The notes under the pieces are model-generated. The model saw only the letters and a program-made list of their open reading frames with translations, had not been told where the DNA came from and ran no database searches. Shown one piece after another: positions 16,599 through 23,908 of a stretch of 28,606 bases of DNA; positions within the stretch are counted from its first letter, which is position 1, and each line of letters starts with the position of its first letter. Position numbers and translations under genes: made by a program. Source of the DNA: JBBSOK01 sp038259825 (GTDB lineage Bacteria > Bacteroidota > Bacteroidia > Flavobacteriales > Flavobacteriaceae); the NCBI GenBank assembly GCA_038259825.1, contig JBBSOK010000027.1:1-28606 (forward strand), in the 5' to 3' direction.

Positions 16599-17408
16599 CT
16601 ACTTCCCAAACGCCCATTTTATAAACTCAGGAAATATAAACCCCCACGTTGGTAAATTGTGTTTTCCGCCTTCCAATAAAGTGTATTTTATATCGCCGGG
16701 ATAACTATAGCCTTTTAGCTGCAATTCTTTAATTACATCTTGCGTATCATCAATAGCATCGATAATTCCGTTTTTATTTCGGTCTGCCATTTCATCTTCA
16801 GAACCTACTTGAAACCAAAATTTTATATCGTGTTTAGATTTTGCATTTTTAATAATATCTAAAATAATTCGGCTTCGGTCTTCTAAATCTTTCGGTTTAT
16901 ATGCTTTTTTACGCCACCAAAAAGATCCACTAAAAACTCCAATTTTACTAAAGTGTGTAGGATTATTGTACGCTATATCCAACGCTGAAAGTCCGCCGAG
17001 AGACATTCCACAGTAAACATAATCTTCCTTTAAAGCGCTTACCTTAAATTCCTCTTTCAAAAAAGGTATAAATTCTTCTATTACAAAACGGGAGTATTTT
17101 GCGGCTTCCTTTCCTCTTCCCTTAAAATCTGCAGAGTTTGCTGTACCATATTCTTGAATTCGGTTTCCATCAGCTTCAATTCCTACGTAAATGAAAGGTT
17201 TTACTTCTGGATTTAAGTAAGCAGAGGCAAGCGTTTTTTCAAGCTCCATAGCCGTAAAATCCTGTCCATCATTCATTAACAATACTGGAAACTTATTTGT
17301 AGATTTCGTATAATTTGGCGGTGCAACCCACCTAAAACCAACTTCTCTTTTCAAAAAAGTTGAATTAATACGCCCTTTACAGCTTATAAAATCGAAAGTA
17401 ATTTTCAT
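16599..17408 (-). CDS. Alpha/beta-hydrolase esterase, enterochelin-esterase-like
   Basis: 269 residues from the ATG at 17408 (MKITFDFISCKG). An upstream in-frame start at 17438 would only add ten poorly structured residues (MIIIAARKKT). The nucleophile elbow is GMSLG with Ser136. An FLM-like strand FPVLLMNDGQD (40-50) carries the oxyanion region, and the likely catalytic histidine is His250 (GGKHNLPTW). Between them, residues 209-220 (DRNKNGIIDAID) read as a near-perfect EF-hand calcium loop, with ligands at positions 1, 3, 5, 9 and 12. The family hydrolyses ester or amide bonds in siderophores, acyl sugars and similar compounds. It is divergent from a second hydrolase that heads the ligase gene cluster, so it probably belongs to the same pathway. 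No signal peptide. Confidence 0.85.
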   Translation of the reverse strand: MKITFDFISCKGRINSTFLKREVGFRWVAPPNYTKSTNKFPVLLMNDGQDFTAMELEKTLASAYLNPEVKPFIYVGIEADGNRIQEYGTANSADFKGRGKEAAKYSRFVIEEFIPFLKEEFKVSALKEDYVYCGMSLGGLSALDIAYNNPTHFSKIGVFSGSFWWRKKAYKPKDLEDRSRIILDIIKNAKSKHDIKFWFQVGSEDEMADRNKNGIIDAIDDTQDVIKELQLKGYSYPGDIKYTLLEGGKHNLPTWGFIFPEFIKWAFGK

Positions 17409-17475
17409 TGTTTTTTTGCGAGCTGCAATAATAATCAATCCCCAAAAAAATAATGCGATACTTCAGAAATTAAAT

Positions 17476-17483
17476 TACTTTTG
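17476..17483 (+). promoter_or_regulatory. Possible -7 box of the ligase operon
   Basis: TACTTTTG matches the Bacteroidota TAnnTTTG consensus and lies 48 bp before the ATG at 17532. It overlaps the TTG at 17481, the alternative start of the next gene, which argues for the later ATG. No good TTTG -33 element is visible. Confidence 0.4.
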
Positions 17484-17531
17484 TTCATTGATTTAATTGA
17501 TAATCAAAACATTTCATCTATTTTTATATTT

Positions 17532-18245
17532 ATGGCAGAAGCTAAAACAATTAATTATTACAGTAATACACTTAACAAGGATATGAAACTTGAGGTAATT
17601 GGAAATTGGGGTTACCCTATCCTTATGTTTCCATCTTCTGGTGGACAATACAACCAAAACTCAGATTTTGGATTAACAGATTCTGTTATGCAAATGGTAG
17701 ATGCTGGCAAAGTGAAACTTTATAATATAGAAACCATCGATATGATGACGTTTTACGGAGATGATATTCCGGAAGATGTTGCCATTCATAATTACGATTT
17801 ATATATGCACTTTTTGCGTAATGAGCTTATACCTTATATATGCAATGAGTGCAATACCGATAAATTGGCAACTGCTGGTGTAAGTTTTGGTGGTTTTCAC
17901 GCAGGAAATACGGCTTTTAGGTTTCCTGATGTTGTATCACATTTAATTGCAATGAGCGCAGTTTTTAGCATACGGAGTTTTGTTAAAAATATAAACGATC
18001 CAAAAATATATTTTAATTGTCCGGAAGAATTTATGCCGAACGAGAGCGCAGCAAAATACAATGATCTTAAAATTGTTTTGAGTACAAGCGATTGGGATAG
18101 TTGTAAACCAAAAAATGAAAATATGGCTAGCATATTGGATTCAATTGGAATTCCTTATTGGTATGATGAAAAAAAGTGGATTAAACATGATTGGCCACTA
18201 TGGAAAATGGTATTTCCTGAATACTTGAATGCTTATTTCAATTAA
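17532..18245 (+). CDS. Alpha/beta-hydrolase (esterase family), first gene of the ligase cluster
   Basis: 237 residues from the ATG at 17532 (MAEAKTINYYSN). A TTG 51 bp upstream would overlap a -7-like box and is not favoured. The elbow motif GVSFG carries the likely nucleophile Ser118, and His219 (IKHDWPLW) is the likely catalytic histidine. Residues 28-38 (YPILMFPSSGG) form the strand before the oxyanion loop. It is cytoplasmic, with no signal peptide. It resembles Bacteroidota proteins annotated as esterases with unknown substrates. The ATP-grasp ligase gene starts 60 bp after its stop and points the same way. A hydrolase beside amide ligases could release or edit the ligase product. Confidence 0.85.
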   Translation: MAEAKTINYYSNTLNKDMKLEVIGNWGYPILMFPSSGGQYNQNSDFGLTDSVMQMVDAGKVKLYNIETIDMMTFYGDDIPEDVAIHNYDLYMHFLRNELIPYICNECNTDKLATAGVSFGGFHAGNTAFRFPDVVSHLIAMSAVFSIRSFVKNINDPKIYFNCPEEFMPNESAAKYNDLKIVLSTSDWDSCKPKNENMASILDSIGIPYWYDEKKWIKHDWPLWKMVFPEYLNAYFN

Positions 18246-18305
18246 AAAATCAAACAACTTAAATAGAAAGTAATTAACAATATTAAAATTATAATACAAT
18301 AGATT

Positions 18306-19538
18306 ATGGCAAAGAAAGTAGGAATTTTATTTGGTATGGAAGATACCTTTCCTTGGGCATTTATAAATAAAGTAAATGAACTTGGTAAAGGCAAAATAGT
18401 TGCAGAACCAGTAATGATAGATAAGGTTCAGCAAGGAATAGATTACGGTTACGCAGTAATTTTTGACCGTATATCCCAAGAAGTACCTTTTTACCGTGCG
18501 TATTTAAAAAATGCTTCCTTAATGGGAACTACAATTTTGAACAACCCATTTTGGTGGAGTGCAGATGAAAAGTTTTTCAACAACTGTTTAGCACTTCAAC
18601 TTGGTGTTCCAGTGCCAAAAACTATCTTATTGCCTTCAAATGCAAGACCGGATGACACTACCGAGCAGTCTTTCAGAAACTTAAAAGGACCTTTAGATTG
18701 GGATTATATCTTTAATTATATTGGCTTTCCTGCATACATGAAACCTCACGCAGGTGGTGGTTGGAAGAGTGTATATAAAGTAAATGATGCCGAAGATATG
18801 TTTGAAAAGCACGCAGAAACCGAGCAATTGGTTATGATGTTGCAAGAAGAAATTATTTTTGAAGATTATTACCGTGTGTATTGTATCGGCCAAAAACACG
18901 TTCATATTATGCCTTATGAGCCAAGAAATGAGCCGCATTTACGTTATGTAACAACACCAAACACAACTGGAGAGGAGCATAAAAAGTTAATGAAAACAAT
19001 CCACGATTACACTTTACGATTGAATAAAGCATTAGGTTACGACTTTAATACAGTTGAATTTGCTGTACGTAACGGCATACCGTATGCTATCGATTTCTGT
19101 AATCCAGCGCCAGATGCAGATATTAATTCTGTAGGTCAAGAAAATTTTGATTGGGTTGTAGAGCACGCAGCAAAATGTGCAATTGAAAAAGCTGAAGCAC
19201 ATCAAGCCGGCCAAAACAATACATCTTGGGGAACTTTTGTAGAAAATTGTGTTTCTCCTGCCAAAAAAGAAAGAAAAAAAGTAAATTTAAAAACTGCCGC
19301 AGAAGTAAAAAAGTCTGTTAAGACAAAATCTCCTGTTTCAGAACCAAAGAAAAAAGCTGAAAATGCCAATGCTGAAGCCAAAGCAACAATAGCACCAAAA
19401 AAAGCAGCTGATAAAAAAGCAGCCGTTAAAAAACCTGCTGTTGTTAAGACTAAAACATCTGCTGTTAAAAAAGAGGCAGCTAAGTCAACTGAAGCTACTG
19501 CTCCAAAAACAAAAGAAGCAGATAAAAATAAAAAGTAA
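18306..19538 (+). CDS. ATP-grasp ligase with lysine/alanine-rich C-terminal tail
   Basis: 410 residues. Residues 1-300 are an ATP-grasp domain resembling RimK and D-Ala-D-Ala-ligase-type enzymes. It shows Lys146 in the ATP-binding PAYMKPHAGGGWKSV (142-156), the adenine-contact stretch VMMLQEEI (176-183), and metal-binding acids near Glu251 and Asp263/Asn266 (AIDFCNPAPDAD). Such enzymes activate a carboxylate as acyl phosphate and join it to an amine. From about residue 319 the chain becomes a 90-residue low-complexity tail of K, A, T, P and E (for example KKAADKKAAVKKPAVV), like the tail of histone H1. This tail is unusual for a metabolic ligase and may bind nucleic acid, act as an acceptor or vary between strains. 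The GCS2 ligase gene starts 28 bp after its stop. Confidence 0.85.
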   Translation: MAKKVGILFGMEDTFPWAFINKVNELGKGKIVAEPVMIDKVQQGIDYGYAVIFDRISQEVPFYRAYLKNASLMGTTILNNPFWWSADEKFFNNCLALQLGVPVPKTILLPSNARPDDTTEQSFRNLKGPLDWDYIFNYIGFPAYMKPHAGGGWKSVYKVNDAEDMFEKHAETEQLVMMLQEEIIFEDYYRVYCIGQKHVHIMPYEPRNEPHLRYVTTPNTTGEEHKKLMKTIHDYTLRLNKALGYDFNTVEFAVRNGIPYAIDFCNPAPDADINSVGQENFDWVVEHAAKCAIEKAEAHQAGQNNTSWGTFVENCVSPAKKERKKVNLKTAAEVKKSVKTKSPVSEPKKKAENANAEAKATIAPKKAADKKAAVKKPAVVKTKTSAVKKEAAKSTEATAPKTKEADKNKK

Positions 19539-19566
19539 ATCAGTAAGCATCTAACCAAATACAGAT

Positions 19567-20664
19567 ATGCATAAATTCACATTAGGTATTGAAGAAGAAT
19601 TTCAGATTCTTGATGGCGATAATCTAAATCTTCGTTCGCAAATGTCAAAAATTTTAGAAGGCGGTCGCGTTTTTCTAAAAGAGCGAATAAAGGAAGAAAT
19701 GCACCAATCTGTGGTTGAAATGGGCACAAACGTATGCGAAAACATACAACACGCTCGGGATGAGGTGTCGTACTTAAGACAACAAGTAATTGAGCTTGCC
19801 GCAAAAGAAGGATTGAAAGTTGCCGCTTCTGGCACACATCCTTTTTCGCATTGGAGTGAGCAATTAATTACACCAAATCCTAGGTATGATGCCCTTATTG
19901 CCGAATTAAAGGATGTTGCACGCTCCAATTTAATTTTTGGAATGCACGTTCACGTTGCTATTCCAAACCGTGAAGAAGGTTTACAAATTATGAATGTTGC
20001 TCGTTATTTTTTGCCACATTTATATGCACTTTCAACAAATTCACCTTTTTGGGAAGGAAGAGAAACCGGTTTCAAATCATTTAGAAGTAAGATTTTTGAT
20101 AAATTTCCACGTACTGGAATTCCGCCGTACTTTCAAAGTGTGTCAGAATACGACAAGTTTATCGATATTCTTGTAAAAACCAATTGTATAGATAACGGGA
20201 AAAAGATTTGGTGGGACATTCGTCTTCACCCCTTTTTCCCAACTGTCGAATTCCGAATCTGCGATATGGTTATGACGGTAGATGAGGTTACGTGTATTGC
20301 GGCAATTATGCAATGTATTATTGCCAAACTACATAAAATGCACCAAAAAAACCAAAGCTTTAGGTCTTATAGGCGTGTACTTATTAATGAAAATAAGTGG
20401 CGCGCTGGACGTTGGGGTGTTGAAGCAAAACTTATTGATTTTGGCAAGGAAGAGGAAGTTCCATTTGCAGGCCTAATGAACGAATTGCTAGAATTTATTG
20501 ACGATGTAGTTGACGAATTAGGCTGCCGAAACGAAGTAAATTACGTCTTTCAAATGATTGAACAAGGCTCGGGAGCAGATAGACAGCTTAAAGTATATCA
20601 CGACACAAATGACTTAAAAAAGGTGGTTGAATATATTGTTGAACAAACCCAAAAAGGACTTTAA
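19567..20664 (+). CDS. Carboxylate-amine ligase, GCS2/YbdK family
   Basis: 365 residues, full length for the GCS2 family, a glutamine-synthetase-fold relative of glutamate-cysteine ligase. Signatures are the N-terminal FTLGIEEEFQILD (4-16), the acid and histidine-rich FGMHVHVAI (about 119-127), TVEFRICDMVMTVDEV (about 221-236) and RWGVEAKLIDF (about 280-290). The family makes amide bonds between an amino acid gamma-carboxylate and an amine using ATP; E. coli YbdK shows weak glutamate-cysteine ligase activity. The substrate here is not known. It is transcribed with the preceding ATP-grasp gene and followed by a terminator-like hairpin before the amidotransferase gene. Confidence 0.92.
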   Translation: MHKFTLGIEEEFQILDGDNLNLRSQMSKILEGGRVFLKERIKEEMHQSVVEMGTNVCENIQHARDEVSYLRQQVIELAAKEGLKVAASGTHPFSHWSEQLITPNPRYDALIAELKDVARSNLIFGMHVHVAIPNREEGLQIMNVARYFLPHLYALSTNSPFWEGRETGFKSFRSKIFDKFPRTGIPPYFQSVSEYDKFIDILVKTNCIDNGKKIWWDIRLHPFFPTVEFRICDMVMTVDEVTCIAAIMQCIIAKLHKMHQKNQSFRSYRRVLINENKWRAGRWGVEAKLIDFGKEEEVPFAGLMNELLEFIDDVVDELGCRNEVNYVFQMIEQGSGADRQLKVYHDTNDLKKVVEYIVEQTQKGL

Positions 20665-20707
20665 TTATTTACTTTTACAAAAAATAAACAAACACCAATT
20701 TTAAAGT

Positions 20708-20733
20708 AAATGGAGAACGTTTCTCCATTTTTT
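20708..20733 (+). terminator. Hairpin with T-tract between the GCS2 and amidotransferase genes
   Basis: A perfect 10-bp stem AAATGGAGAA/TTCTCCATTT with a 3-nt loop, followed by T residues. It sits 43 bp after the stop of the GCS2 ligase gene and 47 bp before the next start codon. It should end or attenuate transcription inside what otherwise looks like one operon. Confidence 0.8.
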
Positions 20734-20780
20734 CGTATTTTAAAAATTGTAAATCACTAATAAATTAGTAGTAAAGATAT

Positions 20781-21617
20781 ATGGAGCATTTTCATAGGAT
20801 TGCCATTTTAGATATGAACGCTGGAGAACCAAATGAAGGCATGCGTTGCATAAAAACGTTGGCTGGAGATTTTTTGACGAAAGAAGGAATAAAAGGCAAT
20901 TATGATGTTTTTGAAGTTAGAATAAATGAAGAAATTCCTGAAATTGAAGAGTACGATATATTTATTTCTTCCGGCGGTCCCGGCTCACCATTTTTAACGG
21001 GAGCTGTATGGGAGCAGAAATTCTTCAAATTACTTGATGATATTTTAGTTTACAATCTAAATTTCGAAATTAAAAAACATGTTTTTCTAGTTTGCCACTC
21101 ATTTCAATTAGCTTGCTTACATTGGGATTTAGCAAAAGTTACAAAACGTCGCTCTCCCTCTTTTGGCATTTTACCAATACATTTAACCGAAGCTGGCGAA
21201 ACCGAAGCTATTTTCGAAGGTCTTGACGACCCTTTTTATGCAGTAGATTCTCGCAGTTATCAAGTAGTGCTTCCAAAAAAACAAAAGTTACAAACGCTAG
21301 ATGGTAAAATTTTATGCCGTGAAAAAATAAGACCGCACGTGCCGCTTGAAAGAGCCGTAATGGGCATTCGTTTTACAAATGAAATTATAGGCACCCAGTT
21401 TCATCCTGAGGCAGATGCCGAAGGTATGTTACGTTATTTTCAACGAGATGACAAACGTAAACACATAACTAAAAACTTTGGTGAGGAAAAGTATTTGAAT
21501 ATGCTAAACTCATTAAATGATGATGATAAAATCTTAAAAACGAACAGCATCATTATTCCAACTTTCTTAAAAATTGCTTCTCAAGATCTTATTCCAAAAA
21601 AATTAACCTTCGCATAA
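20781..21617 (+). CDS. Class I glutamine amidotransferase-like protein
   Basis: 278 residues. The GATase1 triad is visible: Cys105 in FLVCHSFQLAC, and His208 and Glu210 in GTQFHPEAD. SSGGPGSPF (63-71) supplies the oxyanion turn. Such domains release ammonia from glutamine for a partner synthetase, or act as gamma-glutamyl hydrolases. The nucleophile elbow is CHS rather than the usual CxG, so the domain might be a gamma-glutamyl-amide hydrolase rather than an ammonia donor. A C-terminal extension (about 220-278) is not part of the core domain. The following ATP-grasp gene begins one base after its stop, so translation is probably coupled and the two products may work together. Confidence 0.85.
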   Translation: MEHFHRIAILDMNAGEPNEGMRCIKTLAGDFLTKEGIKGNYDVFEVRINEEIPEIEEYDIFISSGGPGSPFLTGAVWEQKFFKLLDDILVYNLNFEIKKHVFLVCHSFQLACLHWDLAKVTKRRSPSFGILPIHLTEAGETEAIFEGLDDPFYAVDSRSYQVVLPKKQKLQTLDGKILCREKIRPHVPLERAVMGIRFTNEIIGTQFHPEADAEGMLRYFQRDDKRKHITKNFGEEKYLNMLNSLNDDDKILKTNSIIIPTFLKIASQDLIPKKLTFA

Positions 21618-21618
21618 T

Positions 21619-22815
21619 ATGATACCAGCAGTACGTGAAAAATTCAATAAAGAATACAAAGAAGAATTTTACGAAAATCTGCTTTCGGAAGTTTTAGAAA
21701 CGTTTGGTGAAGAATGTGGTTTCAGGATTAGCGAAACACCCGTATTTATTGCTTCAGAATTAAAAAAGAAAGTTTTTGATGCCTGCGATTCTATTATCGA
21801 ACAAATTTGGAAATTAGATCTTGATAAAGTTCGTGAAGATTTTGTACCTAAAGATATTCAATCTCCAGCACCTCTAAGAAAACCTCATTTTCTTGCAATA
21901 GATTTTGGATTGTGTGATGATGGGAAAGGAGGAATTGAACCTCAACTTATCGAATTGCAAGCCTTTCCTACTCTATTTTTTTATCAACCATTTTTAGGAA
22001 ACGCTTTTTTAAAAAATTATCCTAATATTCCAAAAAAAGGATTTCATTATTATTTCAGCGGTTTGACCAATGAAACGTATAAAGAAGAAGTAAGAAATGT
22101 CATTATTGGCGATACAAACCCAGAAAATGTTATTTTAATGGAGTTGTATCCCGAAAAGCAAAAAACATCGTTAGATTTTTGGGCAACAAAACAAGCTTTA
22201 GGTATTGAAGTTGTTTGTATGACAAAGGTTATAAAAGAAGGTAAAAAATTATTTTACGAAAAAGACGGCCAAAAAATTTCAATTAAAAAAATATACAATC
22301 GTGTAATTTTTGATGAAATTTCCAATACAAAAGATCTTAAAACCGACATTAACCTTAACGACGATTTGGATGTTGAGTGGGTAACTCATCCAGATTGGTT
22401 TTATATTATTTCTAAATGTATACTTCCAAAATTAAAGCACCAATATATTCCGCAGTCCTTTTATTTAAATGATTACCCATCAGATATTATGCTGGAAAAT
22501 TATGTTTTGAAACCACTTTTCAGCTTTGCGGGCAAAGGCATAAATCTTCATCCAACCCAAAAGGAAATTGATGCCATTACCGATAAGCATAATTATATAC
22601 TACAGAAAAAAGTACAATATTCTTCATTAGTAAAAACGCCAACGGAGAAAAACAGCAAAGTTGAACTTCGCATATTGTATATTTGGGACGATAAAAACGA
22701 TAAGTTGAAACCAGTTATCAACCTTACAAGAATGAGTAAAGGAGAACTTATTAATGTTTCTCATTTAACTCAAGATACTTGGATTGGTAGCTCAATCAGT
22801 TTTTTTGAAGATTAA
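21619..22815 (+). CDS. Circularly permuted ATP-grasp ligase, glutathionylspermidine-synthase-like
   Basis: 398 residues. The acidic metal-binding segment GGIEPQLIELQAFPTLFFYQP (104-124) comes before the ATP-binding lysine and glycine loop YVLKPLFSFAGKGINL (295-310, Lys298). That is the reverse of normal ATP-grasp order and the same as in glutathionylspermidine synthetase, where EFNADTPT precedes KPxxxxEG. Residues 325-345 (NYILQKKVQYSS) fit the adenine-contact strand. The predicted reaction is ATP-driven amide formation between a carboxylate and an amine, for example a polyamine or peptide. Its start lies one base from the amidotransferase stop. Its last 20 bp overlap the end of the convergent hydrolase gene. 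The match is by motif only, so the family call is moderately sure and the substrate unknown. Confidence 0.75.
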   Translation: MIPAVREKFNKEYKEEFYENLLSEVLETFGEECGFRISETPVFIASELKKKVFDACDSIIEQIWKLDLDKVREDFVPKDIQSPAPLRKPHFLAIDFGLCDDGKGGIEPQLIELQAFPTLFFYQPFLGNAFLKNYPNIPKKGFHYYFSGLTNETYKEEVRNVIIGDTNPENVILMELYPEKQKTSLDFWATKQALGIEVVCMTKVIKEGKKLFYEKDGQKISIKKIYNRVIFDEISNTKDLKTDINLNDDLDVEWVTHPDWFYIISKCILPKLKHQYIPQSFYLNDYPSDIMLENYVLKPLFSFAGKGINLHPTQKEIDAITDKHNYILQKKVQYSSLVKTPTEKNSKVELRILYIWDDKNDKLKPVINLTRMSKGELINVSHLTQDTWIGSSISFFED

Positions 22816-23458
22816 TACTTTGGTTTAAAATCCAACTTTTTGCAGGTTCAACCCAAACTGATAAAGGTTTATATAAAAATCCGTGTCCTAAATTTGTATT
22901 AAGTTCCAGCTGGTCAAACTTAGTTGTAAAGTTTTCATTTTGTTGCCAAAAGTCATAATTTTTACCTGCGATTGAATCAGATTTTTCAAATATTGCCAAA
23001 ACTTGTCCGTGAAATTTCCAATTATTATTTTCCTCTTGAAAATTATTATTTCCTGCCAAAAAGATATAATTAATAGCACTTTCATTTATATTAGAAATGT
23101 TAGACGCAATAATTGCACCTTTTGAAGCGCCGATTACAGTTATATTTTTCGGTAGAACGCCAACTTCCAGTAGACTATCTATTTGTTTTGAGATTTTATT
23201 TGCATATTCAGTAACATCAACATTTTCAGTTCTTATTTCAGCATAAATTATTGATTTTTCAACTTTCAATGCTTCAACTATACTGTCAAATTCGTAAGCA
23301 CCAAAAGCTTCACTAATTGCGTTTTTACCTTGTTCTTCAACAATCCTTCCGTGCAAATAGAAAATATGTATAGTGTCTCGAGTAGTTTGAATATAAGAAA
23401 CACAACTAATTTGTGAGGTTGTACAAACTAAGAAGAATATGATTTTTAAAAGTTTCAT
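22796..23458 (-). CDS. Exported alpha/beta-hydrolase-like protein
   Basis: 220 residues. The N-terminus is a signal sequence (MKLLKIIFFLVCTTSQISC). Cys19 could be a lipoprotein cysteine, but the preceding QIS is a poor lipobox. Hydrolase features are the strand and oxyanion turn HIFYLHGRIVEEQG (31-44), the elbow GASKG with Ser112 (110-114), a possible acid at Asp161 (IFEKSDS) and His192 in NLGHGF. All three triad positions are therefore plausible. The overall size is small and the substrate cannot be guessed. It overlaps the ligase gene tail-to-tail by 20 bp and is the last chromosomal-type gene before the tRNA fragment. Confidence 0.75.
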   Translation of the reverse strand: MKLLKIIFFLVCTTSQISCVSYIQTTRDTIHIFYLHGRIVEEQGKNAISEAFGAYEFDSIVEALKVEKSIIYAEIRTENVDVTEYANKISKQIDSLLEVGVLPKNITVIGASKGAIIASNISNINESAINYIFLAGNNNFQEENNNWKFHGQVLAIFEKSDSIAGKNYDFWQQNENFTTKFDQLELNTNLGHGFLYKPLSVWVEPAKSWILNQSINLQKN

Positions 23459-23577
23459 TAAATATTCGGACTAAACTTTAATAAAGATATCTGTTTATTT
23501 GCAAATCGATTTCTATTTTCAAAATAAATAGGGTTAAGCTCTTATTGATTTTTTGAAGTAATGTAAAATTCATAAAA

Positions 23578-23608
23578 ACAAAAAAGCCTCAGTTTTCACT
23601 GAAGCTTT
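23578..23608 (-). terminator. Terminator-like hairpin downstream of the tRNA fragment
   Basis: Minus-strand stem AAAGC-TCAGT/ACTGA-GCTTT (one C-A mismatch) with a 4-nt loop and a run of six T residues after it. It lies 8 bp past the tRNA 3' end and is likely to be the original terminator of the tRNA-Leu gene. Confidence 0.65.
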
Positions 23609-23615
23609 CTTTATG

Positions 23616-23672
23616 TACAGGCGGAGAGACTCGAACTCTCACACCGCAAGGCACTAGATCCTAAGTCTAGCG
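23616..23672 (-). tRNA. 3' part of tRNA-Leu(UAG), truncated; probable attachment-site remnant
   Basis: On the minus strand the anticodon stem is CTAGA/TCTAG with loop CTTAGGA (anticodon TAG, 23663-23661). Next come a long class II variable arm (23653-23641), a T arm GAGAG-TTCGAGT-CTCTC (23640-23624), the 3' acceptor strand CGCCTGT (23623-23617) and discriminator A at 23616. No CCA is encoded. Upstream of the anticodon stem the sequence does not supply the matching 5' acceptor strand (ACAGGCG expected) or a normal tRNA-Leu D arm, though a weak GTGC/GTAC pairing exists at the D-arm position. The gene is therefore cut just before the anticodon stem. With a tyrosine recombinase gene 236 bp away on the missing 5' side, this fits the displaced tRNA 3' end left when an element integrates. 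Confidence 0.75.
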
Positions 23673-23736
23673 TACATTTACCCAAACAGCACCAAAGCCA
23701 TTCATTTTCAATTGATTATGTTATTTGTCATTTTCT

Positions 23737-23756
23737 TTGATATCATCTAATATCAA
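23737..23756. repeat. Inverted repeat near the integrase
   Basis: TTGATAT and ATATCAA are separated by 6 bp. It lies between the tRNA fragment and the first 20-bp direct repeat and could be a binding site for an accessory recombination protein. Short and AT-rich, so chance is possible. Confidence 0.35.
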
Positions 23757-23770
23757 TTGATTTCAACATT

Positions 23771-23790
23771 TGTTGTACCTATGTTGTACC
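23771..23790 (+). repeat. 20-bp direct repeat, copy 1 (two TGTTGTACC units)
   Basis: TGTTGTACCTATGTTGTACC, itself two copies of TGTTGTACC separated by TA. An identical 20-mer is at 23856-23875. Likely recombinase arm-binding sites or promoter-control sites of the integrase gene. Confidence 0.7.
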
Positions 23791-23855
23791 CAGAGAACCT
23801 AATAAATTTGTATCTTTAGGGAAACTTCTTGGTAAACTAAACATTCAAAATTGAA

Positions 23856-23875
23856 TGTTGTACCTATGTTGTACC
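23856..23875 (+). repeat. 20-bp direct repeat, copy 2
   Basis: Identical to 23771-23790, offset by 85 bp, ending 33 bp before the integrase start codon. Four TGTTGTACC units in all, each in the same orientation. Confidence 0.7.
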
Positions 23876-23908
23876 TGATTTGGCTTTCGTACGCAAAACA
23901 GGTCAATT

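Larger units (their letters stand above)
23459..23908. other. Intergenic region at the boundary of the putative integrated element
   Basis: 450 bp without a protein gene. Left to right it holds a minus-strand terminator (23578-23608), a tRNA-Leu 3' fragment (23616-23672), an inverted repeat TTGATAT/ATATCAA (23737-23756) and two copies of a 20-bp sequence (23771-23790 and 23856-23875). The rest is AT-rich with no recognised signal. Confidence 0.75.

Noticed and set aside
19202..19558. 118-codon alanine-rich frame opposite the K/A tail
   Set aside because: It is the complement of the lysine/alanine-rich tail, so its composition is explained by that tail.
23616..23700. Complete tRNA-Leu
   Set aside because: The sequence 5' of the anticodon stem lacks the acceptor complement ACAGGCG; only weak D-arm-like pairing (GTGC/GTAC with an oversized loop) is found.
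23771..23875. CRISPR-like repeat pair
   Set aside because: Only two copies of a 20-mer, each internally duplicated, next to an integrase; recombinase or regulatory sites fit better.
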